The notes under the pieces: model-generated | The model's input: the letters and a program-made list of their open reading frames with translations, nothing else | What the model was told of the DNA's origin: nothing | The model's database searches: none | Shown here: in pieces, positions 9,715 through 20,300 of the stretch | How positions within the stretch are numbered: the first letter of the stretch is position 1 | How the letters are laid out: each line of letters begins with the position of its first letter | Assembly (NCBI GenBank): GCA_903839405.1 | Contig: CAIMCD010000014.1 | Location: 124,001 to 188,000, forward strand | Reading direction: 5' to 3' | From: an uncultured Chlorobiaceae bacterium | Lineage (GTDB): Bacteria > Bacteroidota > Chlorobiia > Chlorobiales > Chlorobiaceae | Length of the DNA stretch: 64,000 nucleotides | Program-made: the position numbers and the translations under genes

Positions 9715-10104
9715 TTAACGTTTTGAGAACTGGAAACGTTTGCGGGCTTTTTTGCGTCCGAATTTCTTGCGCTCAACCATACGGGGATCCCTCGTCAGCA
9801 GCTTCTCGGTCTTGAGAATGGCACGGGCCGTGTCATCAAACTCGGTAAGCGCACGGGCAATTGCAAGGCTTACAGCCCCCGACTGACCACTCACACCACC
9901 ACCATGAACATTAACCCTGACATCGAACTCTTCCGATTTTTCGGTAATGGCGAGCGGGCGAAGAGCCTGCTTGCGCTTGAATTCATCCTTGAAATACTCC
10001 TCAATCGGCAACTTGTTGATAATAACCGTGCCCTTGCCCGGCGTCATTATCACTCTCGCCACTGAGGTCTTACGGCGTCCTACTGTATCGATAACCTCTT
10101 TCAT
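9715..10104 (-). CDS. rpsI: 30S ribosomal protein S9
   Basis: This 129-residue protein has the S9 signature at both ends: [19 protein letters not shown] near the start, [19 protein letters not shown] in the middle, and the basic [17 protein letters not shown] tail, whose last residues reach the P-site tRNA in the ribosome. It is 17 bases downstream of rplM, the normal L13-S9 pair. Confidence 0.97.
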   Translation of the reverse strand: MKEVIDTVGRRKTSVARVIMTPGKGTVIINKLPIEEYFKDEFKRKQALRPLAITEKSEEFDVRVNVHGGGVSGQSGAVSLAIARALTEFDDTARAILKTEKLLTRDPRMVERKKFGRKKARKRFQFSKR

Positions 10105-10121
10105 GCCCTATTCGTTAGTGT

Positions 10122-10571
10122 TTAGTTGACTTTCAATTCAACAGGAGACTGCGCAGCATGTGGATGCTGTGATCCTGCATAGACCTTGAGCTTTCTGAAA
10201 AGCTGACGACCGAGATTGTTATGCGGCAGCATTCCCCATACGGCATGTTCGATAATCTGTTCCGGCTTTTTCTTCAGGAGGCCCTTGACATGATCAACCC
10301 TGACGCCACCCGGATAATGGGAGTGGGAGAAGTAGGTTTTCTGATCCTGTTTTTTGCCGCTGAGAGCAACTTTTTCAGCATTGGTAACCACAATAAAATC
10401 ACCGGTATCAATGTGCGGTGTAAACTGCGGTTTATGCTTGCCCCTCAGAACGTTTGCGATCTCCGCTGCCATTCTTCCCAATACCTGACCATCGGCATCA
10501 ACGACATACCACTTCCGCTCTACTTCTGCTGGTTTTGCCGAATATGTTTTGAAACTTATCGTCTTGCTCAT
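10122..10571 (-). CDS. rplM: 50S ribosomal protein L13
   Basis: This 149-residue large-subunit protein is recognised from [46 protein letters not shown] and [15 protein letters not shown]13 is an early-assembly protein that binds 23S rRNA. It heads a short operon with rpsI and is divergent from der across an intergenic region of about 155 bases that should contain both promoters. Confidence 0.97.
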   Translation of the reverse strand: MSKTISFKTYSAKPAEVERKWYVVDADGQVLGRMAAEIANVLRGKHKPQFTPHIDTGDFIVVTNAEKVALSGKKQDQKTYFSHSHYPGGVRVDHVKGLLKKKPEQIIEHAVWGMLPHNNLGRQLFRKLKVYAGSQHPHAAQSPVELKVN

Positions 10572-10726
10572 GCTGTTACTATAGATTAACTGGACTTTTC
10601 CGAAAAATAAAGTTTATCAATGTAAATTATTTCACTTAATTCTACAAATTATACCGTCCTTAGTCTGAAGGATTTCCAGTTGGTTATCAATCCAACATTT
10701 TTTTGATCAAGATTGCATCAGTTCTT

Positions 10727-12040
10727 ATGAAGCCTTTAATTGCTTTGGTGGGCCGGCCGAATGTCGGTAAATCTACCCTGTTCAACAGGATACTGCGCCA
10801 GCGAAGCGCCATTATAGACAGTACTCCCGGGGTTACAAGGGATCGGCACATATCGGAGGGAGAGTGGCAGGGCAAACAGTTTCTGCTCATGGATACCGGA
10901 GGATACAACTCCGAAGGGGACATCATCAGCAAGGCGATGCTTGAGCAGACCCTCATGGCCATCCGTGATGCCGATATCATCCTCTTTGTCACCGATGTGC
11001 GCGCCGGCCTCTCCTACGTTGACCTGGAACTCGGCCGCTTGCTGCAGCAGAACTTCCAGCACAAGCAGCTTTTCTTTGCGGTCAACAAGGTTGAGAGTCC
11101 GCAGCTCACCATTGATGCCGAATCCTTTATCAGCACCGGCTTCACCAAGCCCTATTTTATTTCCGCAAAAGACGGAACCGGTGTGGCCGATATGCTCGAC
11201 GACATCCTTGAATCACTTCCTGAAGTAGAAGATATTCCGAAAAAAGAGGATGACGCCATCAATCTTGCCGTGGTCGGTCGGCCTAACGTTGGCAAGTCGA
11301 GCTTTGTCAACGCGCTGCTCGGCTCAAACCGCCTGATTGTTTCCAACATACCCGGCACAACCCGCGATGCCATCGACAGCCGTTTTACCCGCAAGCAGCA
11401 GGAGTTCAACCTGATCGATACGGCCGGATTGAGAAAGCGCACCAAAATTGATGCCGGTGTGGAGTATTACAGCTCGCTGAGAACCGAGAAAGCCATTGAG
11501 CGATGCGACGTTGCCCTGGTGCTGCTGGACGCCGAGCCGGGCATTGAAAAGCAGGATCTGAAGATTATCAATATGGCAATCGAGCGCAAAAAAGGGGCCC
11601 TGCTCCTCATCAACAAGTGGGATCTGATTGAGAAAGATTCCAAAACCAGCAAGATTTACGAGGATAACCTGCGCTCAAGCATGGGGAACCTCTCCTATGT
11701 TCCGGTGCTCTTTGTTTCGGCGCTGACCAAAAAGAACCTCTACCGGGCGATTGACACGGCGCAGGAGATCAGCCGGAACCGCATCCGTAAAATCAGCACC
11801 AGCGCACTCAACCGTTTTCTTGAAGAGGCCCTGGCACAAAACCACCCCTCGACCAAATCGGGCAAGGAGTTGAAAATCAAGTACATGACGCAGATCGAGT
11901 CACACTGGCCGGTCTTTGCATTTTTCTGCAACAATCCCGAGCTTGTGCAGACCAATTTCAGAAAGTTTCTTGAAAAACAGTTGCGCGAGAAATTCAGTCT
12001 TGAGGGAGTACCGATTTCACTGCGATTCTTCCAGAAATAA
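10727..12040 (+). CDS. der: Ribosome biogenesis GTPase Der (EngA)
   Basis: This protein of about 437 residues has two tandem Era-like GTPase domains and a KH-like C-terminal domain, which is unique to Der. The first P-loop is GRPNVGKST right at the start, with DTGGY; the second is GRPNVGKSS with DTAGLRKR and NKWD. Der is required for maturation of the 50S subunit. ATG 10727 starts [14 protein letters not shown], the usual N-terminus; a TTG eight codons upstream (10703) would add residues not typical of the family. It is divergent from rplM. Confidence 0.96.
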   Translation: MKPLIALVGRPNVGKSTLFNRILRQRSAIIDSTPGVTRDRHISEGEWQGKQFLLMDTGGYNSEGDIISKAMLEQTLMAIRDADIILFVTDVRAGLSYVDLELGRLLQQNFQHKQLFFAVNKVESPQLTIDAESFISTGFTKPYFISAKDGTGVADMLDDILESLPEVEDIPKKEDDAINLAVVGRPNVGKSSFVNALLGSNRLIVSNIPGTTRDAIDSRFTRKQQEFNLIDTAGLRKRTKIDAGVEYYSSLRTEKAIERCDVALVLLDAEPGIEKQDLKIINMAIERKKGALLLINKWDLIEKDSKTSKIYEDNLRSSMGNLSYVPVLFVSALTKKNLYRAIDTAQEISRNRIRKISTSALNRFLEEALAQNHPSTKSGKELKIKYMTQIESHWPVFAFFCNNPELVQTNFRKFLEKQLREKFSLEGVPISLRFFQK

Positions 12041-12110
12041 AGTGTTGGGGGAGAAAGATAACTCCCCCTGTTTTAAAACTATTACTGTCACCTTTAATTA
12101 ATTGAACCAT

Positions 12111-13193
12111 ATGGCCTTGATAGAACCGTCACAAATCATTGAAGCCCTCAGCACCGTGCTGGATCCTGACCTTAAAAAAGATCTGGTCACGCTCGGCATG
12201 ATTTCAGATGTCCAGATTGATGAAGAGAGCAATGTCTCCTTTACCGTGGAATTGACCACACCCGCCTGCCCGCTGAAAGAGCAGATCAAACAGTCCTGCA
12301 TTGAGGCGGTCAAAAGCCGTGTCGAGGGTGCGGGAAAAATAGAGGTAACGATGAGCTCAAAAGTCACCTCCTCCTGCGGCCATCACCACTGCAATCATGA
12401 CCGGCCACTGAAAGGGGTCAAGAACATCATTGCCGTGGCATCGGGCAAAGGGGGCGTAGGTAAATCGACCTTTGCAGTCAACCTTGCCATAACGCTTGCC
12501 AAAACAGGCGCCAAAGTCGGCCTGATTGACGCCGACCTCTACGGTCCAAGCATTCCAACCATGTTCGGCCTGAAGGATACCAAACCCGAAGTTGCGGATA
12601 AAAACCTGATACCGCTTGAGAAATTCGGCGTACAGCTTATGTCGATCGGCTTTTTGATCGACCCCGATACCGCGCTCATCTGGCGCGGGCCGATGGCCTC
12701 AAGTGCCATCAAGCAGTTTATCAATGAGGTGGAGTGGAAAGAGCTTGATTATCTCATTTTCGACCTTCCTCCCGGTACCGGCGATATCCAGATAACCCTT
12801 GCCCAGACCGTTACGCTCAGTGGCGCTGTGATTGTGACAACCCCGCAGGATGTAGCTCTGGCCGATGTTTCAAAAGCGGTCAGCATGTTCCGCAAACTCA
12901 ATGTGCCGCTGCTCGGCGTGGTTGAAAACATGAGCTATTATGAACTGCCTGACGGCACAAGGGACTATATTTTCGGCCACCATGGCGGAGAGATCTTGGC
13001 CAAGGCACAGGGTGTGGCATTCCTCGGTTCAATCCCGATCGACCGGGGTGTACGCGAAGGGGGCGACAGCGGAACGCCCTACGTGCTTGACCATCCGGAT
13101 TCTGCCACCTCCGTGGCCATCAAACATGCCGCAATGGAGGTAGCCCGCAGGGTTTCCATAGAGAATGCCGGGCACGAGGAGAGAGAATCCTGA
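12111..13193 (+). CDS. apbC: Mrp/NBP35-family Fe-S cluster carrier ATPase
   Basis: This protein of about 360 residues has an N-terminal MIP18/DUF59 domain (residues about 5-85), a Cys/His-rich linker (SSCGHHHCNHD), then a deviant Walker A P-loop ATPase (ASGKGGVGKST). It carries DADLYGPSIPTMFG and FDLPPGTGD, typical of Mrp. Such proteins hold and pass on Fe-S clusters. The C-terminal CxxC used by the E. coli protein is absent: the region after VENMSYYE reads LPDGTRDYIFG. ATG 12111 is preferred over an in-frame TTG at 12102. The NifU-like gene follows about 95 bases later, consistent with a shared Fe-S role. Confidence 0.92.
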   Translation: MALIEPSQIIEALSTVLDPDLKKDLVTLGMISDVQIDEESNVSFTVELTTPACPLKEQIKQSCIEAVKSRVEGAGKIEVTMSSKVTSSCGHHHCNHDRPLKGVKNIIAVASGKGGVGKSTFAVNLAITLAKTGAKVGLIDADLYGPSIPTMFGLKDTKPEVADKNLIPLEKFGVQLMSIGFLIDPDTALIWRGPMASSAIKQFINEVEWKELDYLIFDLPPGTGDIQITLAQTVTLSGAVIVTTPQDVALADVSKAVSMFRKLNVPLLGVVENMSYYELPDGTRDYIFGHHGGEILAKAQGVAFLGSIPIDRGVREGGDSGTPYVLDHPDSATSVAIKHAAMEVARRVSIENAGHEERES

Positions 13194-13288
13194 ATTTCAT
13201 CTTGCTTTTTTCGGCGGGAGATTGGATATTAGAAGCATTAACTTACGAAGTCAACATCATTTTCACTCATTTTTAATTTCTTTGTACC

Positions 13289-13549
13289 ATGAGCACCAAT
13301 AAAGAGTATCTGCCAAATAGTGATGCGCTCTACAACCGCGTTATTGCTGCACTTGAAACCGTACGCCCCTACTTGCAGGTTGACGGCGGAGATTGCCAGC
13401 TTGTCGGTATTACCAAAGATTTTGTTGTGGATGTCAAACTGCTTGGCGCATGCGGTTCATGCCCGATGAGCACCCTGACCTTGCGTGCCGGTGTTGAGCA
13501 GGCCATCAAAAAAGCCAATCCGGAAATTGTGCGCGTAGAGTCGGTATAA
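13289..13549 (+). CDS. nfuA: NifU-like C-terminal domain Fe-S scaffold (Nfu)
   Basis: This is an 86-residue stand-alone NifU C-terminal domain. The motif LLGACGSCPMSTLTLRAGVE contains the CxxC pair (Cys55 and Cys58) that binds a bridging Fe-S cluster between two monomers, and PYLQVDGGDC is the usual lead-in. It follows the Mrp-type carrier, and both probably serve Fe-S delivery, which matters for reaction-centre and chlorophyllide reductase proteins in a phototroph. It converges with ftsK, five bases from the ftsK stop. Confidence 0.93.
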   Translation: MSTNKEYLPNSDALYNRVIAALETVRPYLQVDGGDCQLVGITKDFVVDVKLLGACGSCPMSTLTLRAGVEQAIKKANPEIVRVESV

Positions 13550-13554
13550 CCAGC

Positions 13555-15975
13555 TCAGCCGTCAAGATTTCTCAATAAGAGCTCCAGGGAGTCTTCATTG
13601 GTAATGAGGACTTCCCGTGGCCGGCTCCCGTCGGCCTCACTCACAATCCCGCTGTATTCAAGCTGATCCATCACCCTTCCCGCCCGGCTGAAGCCGAGGC
13701 GCAGTCGCCGCTGCAAAAGCGAAACACTTGCCTGCTGATGCAGCACCACAAGACGGGCCGCATCCTCGAACATGCTGTCGCGCCCATCTTTTTCCTGATA
13801 CCCTGACGACTGCAAGCCGCTCCCCTTCTGCATATCGGGCACCGGAAGCACATACATATTCTTCAAGGCATGTTGCGCCCCGATAAAGGTAGTCATCGCC
13901 TCAACCTCACCGGCCGAAACATAGGGGCCCTGAATACGCATGGTTTTCGGCTGGTCGGATGGCTGGTAGAGCATGTCACCGTTACCGAGAAGCTGTTCAG
14001 CCCCCGAACCATCAAGAATGGTGCGTGAATCGACCTTGCTTGCCACCTGGAAGGCAATCCGGGAGGGGAAGTTGGCTTTGATGATACCGGTAATGACATC
14101 AACCGAAGGGCGCTGGGTCGCTACAATGAGGTGAATACCCACGGCACGGGCGAGCTGCGCAATCCGGGTGATCGGCTCCTCAACCTCCTTGCCGGCGGTA
14201 ATCATCAAATCGGCAAGCTCATCAATCACCACAACCAGGTAAGGCAAAGCCTCCTCCGGAATACGGCGATTATAGTCACTGATATTGCGCACCCCGGCCT
14301 TTTCAAGGGTTTCATAGCGGATCTCCATCTCCTTGACCACGCATTTGAGGGCATAGACCGCTTTCTGGGGGTCGGTGATAATCTGCTCCTCAATATTGGG
14401 AAAGCGCACCAGGAAGTGATTCTTCAGAAACTGGTACTGAAAAAGCTCAACCCGTTTCGGATCAATCAGCACAAACTTCACCTTGTCGGGGCTGCAGGCA
14501 TAGAGCAAACTGGAGATAATGACATTGATACAGACCGACTTACCGGCTCCGGTTGCACCGGCAATCAAGAGATGCGGCATTGCGGCCAAATCAGCAATAA
14601 AGACCTCGTTGGCAATGGTTTTGCCAAGCACAATCGGCAGCTTCATGGTCGTGTTCTTGAACTTTTCAACCTGCAGCACCGAACGCAACCAGACGGTTTT
14701 GGGCTTGCCGTTGGGAATCTCTACGCCCACCGCATTCTTGCCGGGAATAGGGGCAATAATGCGGATGCCTCTGGCGGCGAGGGCCATGGCCAGATCATTC
14801 TCAAGGGATTTAACCCGGCTGACCTTGACGTCCGGCGCCAGCTCCATCTCGAAAAGGGTCACGCGGGGACCGACCGTAGTGGAGATACGCACCACGTCAA
14901 TCTTGTAGATATTGAGTTTTTCAAGCAGCTTCCGCTTGCTTTCGGCCAGATGGTGCTCATCAATCCGGTCATCATCATCCGGCACCTTTTCAAGCAGGTC
15001 GATCGAGGGAAAGCGGTAGGGCTCCTTGTCCTTGGTCTGAACTTTCAGGCGGCGCTCATCAAGGTCGGCCTCTTTTTCGTGAACGCCCTGATGAATAATC
15101 ATCTCAGGCTCGCCGGGCACCATCGGCATGTGCACCGCCAGTGGCTCAACCGGCAAAAGGGGCTCAATCTCCTCCACAGCAACCTCTTGGGAAAAGAGGT
15201 CATCCTGAATCGGCTCAACTGCTTTTTCCGGCACCACAACAGGCTTTGGCGGCCGCTCAGTTCTCTTCTTCAGAGCCTCTTTCTCTCTTTTTTTTTCCTG
15301 TTTCAGCCGCTCCGCTTCAGCTTTTTTTTTACCTCTCTTTTCGAGCCAGAGCTGAAAAGCCTTGAAGGGCTTTGTAAGTCCATCTTTTGCGAGAAGGCCA
15401 ATCTGCATGAGGGGGCCAAAAACACCGCGCCCCATATAGGTTGTCAGCACAACCGCAACCACCCCAAGCAGCACCCAGGCGCCGGTAAAACCAATCATGG
15501 TGGAGAGCAGCTCGGCCAGCATCCGGCCTATGGCTCCGGCCATAAAATCGCTGTAAGGCGTAGCCGTAAGGCCCGACATGGTTGCCATATCAATAGCCAT
15601 CACAACACTGTAGATAAAAAAGAGCAGGGCCGGCTTCAGGCTTTTTGCGCGCGCAAGCGACCATCCGAGAAAAAAAATGGAGGCGGCAGGAAGAATAACC
15701 GGATAGCCGAGAAACGAACGGATAAAGAATGCCGAAAGCCTTGCTCCGAAAAGGCCAAAGGGGTTGTGGATGCTCTCGGCCGCATCCCTTGCCACCTTGC
15801 TGAAAATATCGTGCCAGGAAAGCGCTCCGAAACTTGCTTCATCCTCAGGATTAAAACTCAGGAAAGCGCAAATCAAAAAAAGGGAGATCAGCATAAACAG
15901 AATGCCGATCAGCTCTTTTCTCAATGTATTCCGGTCAAGAGGGTTTCCTTTGGCGCCTTTGCTCTCTTTTTTCAT
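13555..15975 (-). CDS. ftsK: DNA translocase FtsK
   Basis: This FtsK/SpoIIIE protein moves chromosome DNA at the septum. From ATG 15975 it has about 806 residues. The N-terminal third has about four membrane helices; a charged linker rich in Lys/Glu follows; then the motor domain with Walker A ATGAGKSVCIN, Walker B YLVVVIDELADLM and ATQRPSVDVITG. The C-terminal winged helix (gamma domain) that reads KOPS sequences is present: LLQRRLRLGFSRAGRVMDQL. The frame stays open 22 codons upstream to 16041, but that extension overlaps gcvT and lacks a membrane-protein start. Confidence 0.95.
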   Translation of the reverse strand: MKKESKGAKGNPLDRNTLRKELIGILFMLISLFLICAFLSFNPEDEASFGALSWHDIFSKVARDAAESIHNPFGLFGARLSAFFIRSFLGYPVILPAASIFFLGWSLARAKSLKPALLFFIYSVVMAIDMATMSGLTATPYSDFMAGAIGRMLAELLSTMIGFTGAWVLLGVVAVVLTTYMGRGVFGPLMQIGLLAKDGLTKPFKAFQLWLEKRGKKKAEAERLKQEKKREKEALKKRTERPPKPVVVPEKAVEPIQDDLFSQEVAVEEIEPLLPVEPLAVHMPMVPGEPEMIIHQGVHEKEADLDERRLKVQTKDKEPYRFPSIDLLEKVPDDDDRIDEHHLAESKRKLLEKLNIYKIDVVRISTTVGPRVTLFEMELAPDVKVSRVKSLENDLAMALAARGIRIIAPIPGKNAVGVEIPNGKPKTVWLRSVLQVEKFKNTTMKLPIVLGKTIANEVFIADLAAMPHLLIAGATGAGKSVCINVIISSLLYACSPDKVKFVLIDPKRVELFQYQFLKNHFLVRFPNIEEQIITDPQKAVYALKCVVKEMEIRYETLEKAGVRNISDYNRRIPEEALPYLVVVIDELADLMITAGKEVEEPITRIAQLARAVGIHLIVATQRPSVDVITGIIKANFPSRIAFQVASKVDSRTILDGSGAEQLLGNGDMLYQPSDQPKTMRIQGPYVSAGEVEAMTTFIGAQHALKNMYVLPVPDMQKGSGLQSSGYQEKDGRDSMFEDAARLVVLHQQASVSLLQRRLRLGFSRAGRVMDQLEYSGIVSEADGSRPREVLITNEDSLELLLRNLDG

Positions 15976-16018
15976 AGTCAGCGTGCTTCGCTTCACTCCT
16001 CGTAATAGCTTCCGGCCG

Positions 16019-17116
16019 TCAAGCCAGAGATGTTGTAACAAACGGCAGCGTGCGGATCACCCCGGTATGCTTGACCCCGCGAACTTCAACCAGAATCGGG
16101 GTTCCCGGCACCGCATACTCATGCACAACATTGCAGGTACCAACCGGCTCCTGCAGGGTTGGCGAAAGGGTGCCGCTGCAAACCCATCCAATCTCCTGAC
16201 GATCCGTATTATAGACCTTGAAACCCTGGCGCGGCAGAATCCGGCCATCAAGACTGAAGCCGGCAACCGCCCGCGTCAGATTAAGCTCAACCTGCTCGCA
16301 AGCCTCCTTGCCGATAAAATGGCCTTTATTCATCTTCACCACCCATTTCAGTCGCGCCTCCAGCGGATTGGTATCCTGATCTATCTCATGGCCATAGAGC
16401 GAGTAGCCCATCTCAAGGCGAAGGGTGTCGCGCGCACCAAGCCCGATCGGCTGAATCCCGCACCCTTGGCCCGCATCATAGAGAGCTTCCCAGAGCGCAA
16501 GGGCATGTTCATTCGGCAAACAGAGTTCCACGCCCAGTTCACCCGTATAGCCGGTGCGGGTAATCAGCAGTTCCGAGCCCTGGAATTCGGTTCGGCAGAA
16601 CTGGAATGAGGTAAGCGCAGCAACATCAACCGCAGGAAAAACCGTTGCAAGAATATCGAGGGCAAGTGGGCCCTGCAGGGCAATCAGCGAGAGGCGGTCG
16701 GTATGATCCTCAAGCACAACCCCTTCAAATTCGGAGATATGCTGCTCGATCCACTCAAAATCCTTTTGGGTGTTGCTCGCGTTGACAATCAGAAAAAAGG
16801 TTTCGCGGTCAATCCGATAGATAATCAGGTCATCAACAATGCCGCCATGAGGGTAGAGCATGAGGTTGTACTGCGCATACCCATCTTTGGCCTTGTCGAG
16901 ATCGTTGGTGGTGAGGTACTGGAGGAACTCCTTTGCCCGGGCGCCTTTCACATAAAAATTACCCATGTGCGAAACGTCAAAAAGCCCGGCGGCACTGCGG
17001 ACAGCATTATGCTCGGCAATAATTCCCTTGTACTGCACCGGCATCAGATAGCCACCGAAGTCAATGATTTTTGCTCCGGCCTGTTCGTGCCAGGAGTACA
17101 ATGCTGTTTTTTTCAT
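16019..17116 (-). CDS. gcvT: Aminomethyltransferase, glycine cleavage T-protein
   Basis: This 365-residue tetrahydrofolate-dependent T-protein takes the aminomethyl group from the H-protein lipoyl arm and releases ammonia and methylene-THF. Family features are [29 protein letters not shown], a YTGELGVEL motif, [18 protein letters not shown] and the C-terminal barrel. The other glycine cleavage genes are not in this window. It lies on the same strand as ftsK, with about 40 bases between them. Confidence 0.96.
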   Translation of the reverse strand: MKKTALYSWHEQAGAKIIDFGGYLMPVQYKGIIAEHNAVRSAAGLFDVSHMGNFYVKGARAKEFLQYLTTNDLDKAKDGYAQYNLMLYPHGGIVDDLIIYRIDRETFFLIVNASNTQKDFEWIEQHISEFEGVVLEDHTDRLSLIALQGPLALDILATVFPAVDVAALTSFQFCRTEFQGSELLITRTGYTGELGVELCLPNEHALALWEALYDAGQGCGIQPIGLGARDTLRLEMGYSLYGHEIDQDTNPLEARLKWVVKMNKGHFIGKEACEQVELNLTRAVAGFSLDGRILPRQGFKVYNTDRQEIGWVCSGTLSPTLQEPVGTCNVVHEYAVPGTPILVEVRGVKHTGVIRTLPFVTTSLA

Positions 17117-17397
17117 AACTACCCTAGACTAAAGTTATTAAGCGGAGTTACAACTCTCTGTAAAAAAACATTTAAACAGGAAATTCAAAGCTTTTTTTCC
17201 CCCCGGCCCCGGATTGTGTTCCACCCCGGCCCAAGCCTCGCCACTTCTCTCTGGCTAAATGCCAATATACGAATACGGATTTCTTGCAGAAGAGAGGCAG
17301 GATAACATTTTTCAAGGGTTTGAGTATTCGGGATTCAGTGTTGCGTCACTGTAATTTGCCTTTTGCACTCCAACATTCGACTTTCGCTGCGGCATAA

Positions 17398-20300
17398 TCA
17401 GCTTGATCTCTTCGTCAGGTCTATTCCAATAACTTTGATGTTCTCAATCTTTGGAAATTTCGGAGAAATCTCTTTCCAATGCTCCTGAAGAGCGGCAATC
17501 AATCCCGCAAAATCCACACGCTCACGGCTACCCGGCACTTCCCAATGCTTCGTTTCTTTTTTTCCACAATACACGAGGAGAAAGATGCCTCGGTTTGAGC
17601 GGTTGTCGCGCAGATAGTCGCCACAAAGCTGGTTTTCGAGGCGTTCGAACAGTTGCGGCCCAGTCCATTTGTCGGCGAGCTTCAGCTCAACAGGAACGGG
17701 ACCATCAAAGCCTTTCCCATAAAATCTCAGGTCTAGCCTTTTTGCATCGGCAAGTTCTTCTTCCTGTGGAATAGAATACCGTTCGAAGGATTTCTCGTGT
17801 AGCTCCCGCCCAATGAACTTGCGCATCTCGGTTTCTTGCGTTGCACCACGTTGCAGGATACTTGCAAGGCTACGGTCACCATGCTCCAGATCGTCCTTAA
17901 GGTCAAGAAGCCGAAGCTCGGCAAGTTCCGCCAACTCCCTGTGATTGCTGGGAGTACGTTCCAGCTTCTCGTGAAACTCCCTCACCTGCAAGAGCGACCA
18001 TGGTTCACTATCGCCGTCCTGTTCGGCTCTTCTCTTTGCATCAAGCATTATCCATGGCCGACGCGCATCGTCAGGATGCGCCTCTGCGATGTCAATCATG
18101 GCTAAAAACGACTCTTTTCCGGGAATCTTATTCAACAGGTTAAACAGGTCTTCCCTCGCATCCTGCGCATCGTCACGCAATCCTGGTGAATAGGTTTCCG
18201 GGCCAGTATGCTCTATATCCTCCTGGCATCGGATGTACTGGTGCATAAGCAGATAGAGTGATTTCAGGTACTCCGGGGTTTGGAATGCCTGCCGTGTAGA
18301 AGCCTCTTCACCTCTGCGTAGAGCACTGCGTCCTGTAAAAAGATGAGTTACAAAAGTCATCGCGAAAACAGTTTGCTCTTTCGGGTCAGCTATCGCTCCA
18401 ATTCGGGCTTTGAAAGAGGCAATTGCTGCTTCAGGAGCAACATTGATCCAAACACCAAACCAGCGAGCCAGATGATCCAGCTCATCAATGACGCTACATT
18501 TTCGAGAAGCCAACTCTTCAATCAGTTCATCCGGTAAGGTTGATCCCTGAACAATCTTCAGCAGCTCGTCCAGATTGGAGAGGTTCTTCGGTTCCGTTGC
18601 TTCAAGGAATTCGTAGATGCTTGGCGCAAGCTGATCCCAAGCCCACTGGCCAGTCCACTTTACTTTGTTTATAACGTAGTTTGTATCTGTCTCAGGCTGC
18701 TCAATTGACAACTCATACCTGACTTCTTGCATGAGAAAGTCGCCTACAATCTTCGGATGCATCTCAAAAAGCTTGGGAAACCAGGTTGGGAATCCGTTTA
18801 ACTCAAAAGAGGCATACTTACTGGCGAGTTCAACTTCAGCACTGTTCAGACTCTTCGGCCACTCGTTGCTTTCAATCGCCTCAATCTCAAGACCTGTGAG
18901 GCCAACGATGATAGCCCAGGGCGTTTCGTTTAATGGGGTACCTTCTGATCGCAACACTGGCTCATGGTGCCGCCAAAATGAGACGGTACCATCCCTGTAG
19001 AAACGTGCGACCTCCTCTCCATACTCCGGTATCAGCGTTTTCCAATTATACTCAGTCCACCGCCCCGTATTGTTCTTCTTCCGAGTTTGATGGAACAGAT
19101 ACCACAAGGGATTTGTGATTGTACCCGGCTTGTCGCGAAGTTCCGCTCGAGCTTCATCAAGATTATCATTGAAATATTGTTTCCAGTCTAAGTGAATGCT
19201 TTCTTGTTTCTTTCGATGTGCTTCGGCTTGCTTTATCCGCTCGGCTTGCTTCTGCGCATTTTTAACTAATTCCTGACTTTGGGCAGGTGGGTTTAAATAA
19301 TTTCTGAGTCGCTCTTTCAACTCATTATGATTTTCGACCAGCTTTTCGATCAGAACACGCCAGCTCTGAGGTTGATTAGCCTCTTTGTAAAGATTGAAAG
19401 CCAACGACAAAGCAACCAATCTGTTGTCAAGAAATGTTTGGCGAGAAATCTCCTCTGCTACATAATCAAAATCAGAAATATCAAACTTCCATAACGCACG
19501 CCATGCCCCAGCCGCCCAGTGGTCGGTCAACCGCTGCTCTGGCTTACGGTCAACCGCCTCTCTTGATCGTTGTACTTCAAACCAGAACAACGCCCGGTTC
19601 AGCTCCGGCCATTCTGGAACAAGCTTTGAAAATTCGGTTTTAACCTCGGGCAGATCATTGCTCCCATGACCACGCACAACTGAGCATTTGCGCAAGATTG
19701 CAAGTACATCTGGTTCGAGTGATGCGGAATGACGAGCCAAAATCAGTCGATCAACACCTTTGCATGCTGGCTTTATCAACCACTGAAATTTTTTTGATAC
19801 TTCGCAATACTCAGCGACTATGGGAGGAGAGTCAAGCAGAGTGTTCAAACCAGTAACAAGCCGAGGAAGCAGCTCAATGTCTGCGCTAGCAACAAATTCG
19901 GTTACGGCATCCGTTAGATGGTCATAAGCAAAATGAAAAGGCTCTTTCGTTTCACTCTTTTCCAGGCACGCTAAAAGCCAACTGAAGGTCTCTTCTGTCG
20001 GCTTGAGATCCTTGAGAAGTTCAGCAAGCCACTTCCGGTTGAGTTCGGATGCTTCTGTCAGAAAACTCTGGCGAACATGCACTTGATCCTCCCTGGAACC
20101 GATGGCGTTAACCGCGTAGAATGCAGATATACGGGCGTTCTTTTCAGCATTTGGCATCAACGCAACCTTCATGGCTTCAGGCTTTGCACCCGCAAGCTCT
20201 CCGAGCCAGACCATGCGGAGCAGATATTCCGTCAGAACATGGTTGTCTGCATAGTGCTGTATCAACTCTCGAACCTCATCAGTCAGGTCGGGGTTAGCAA

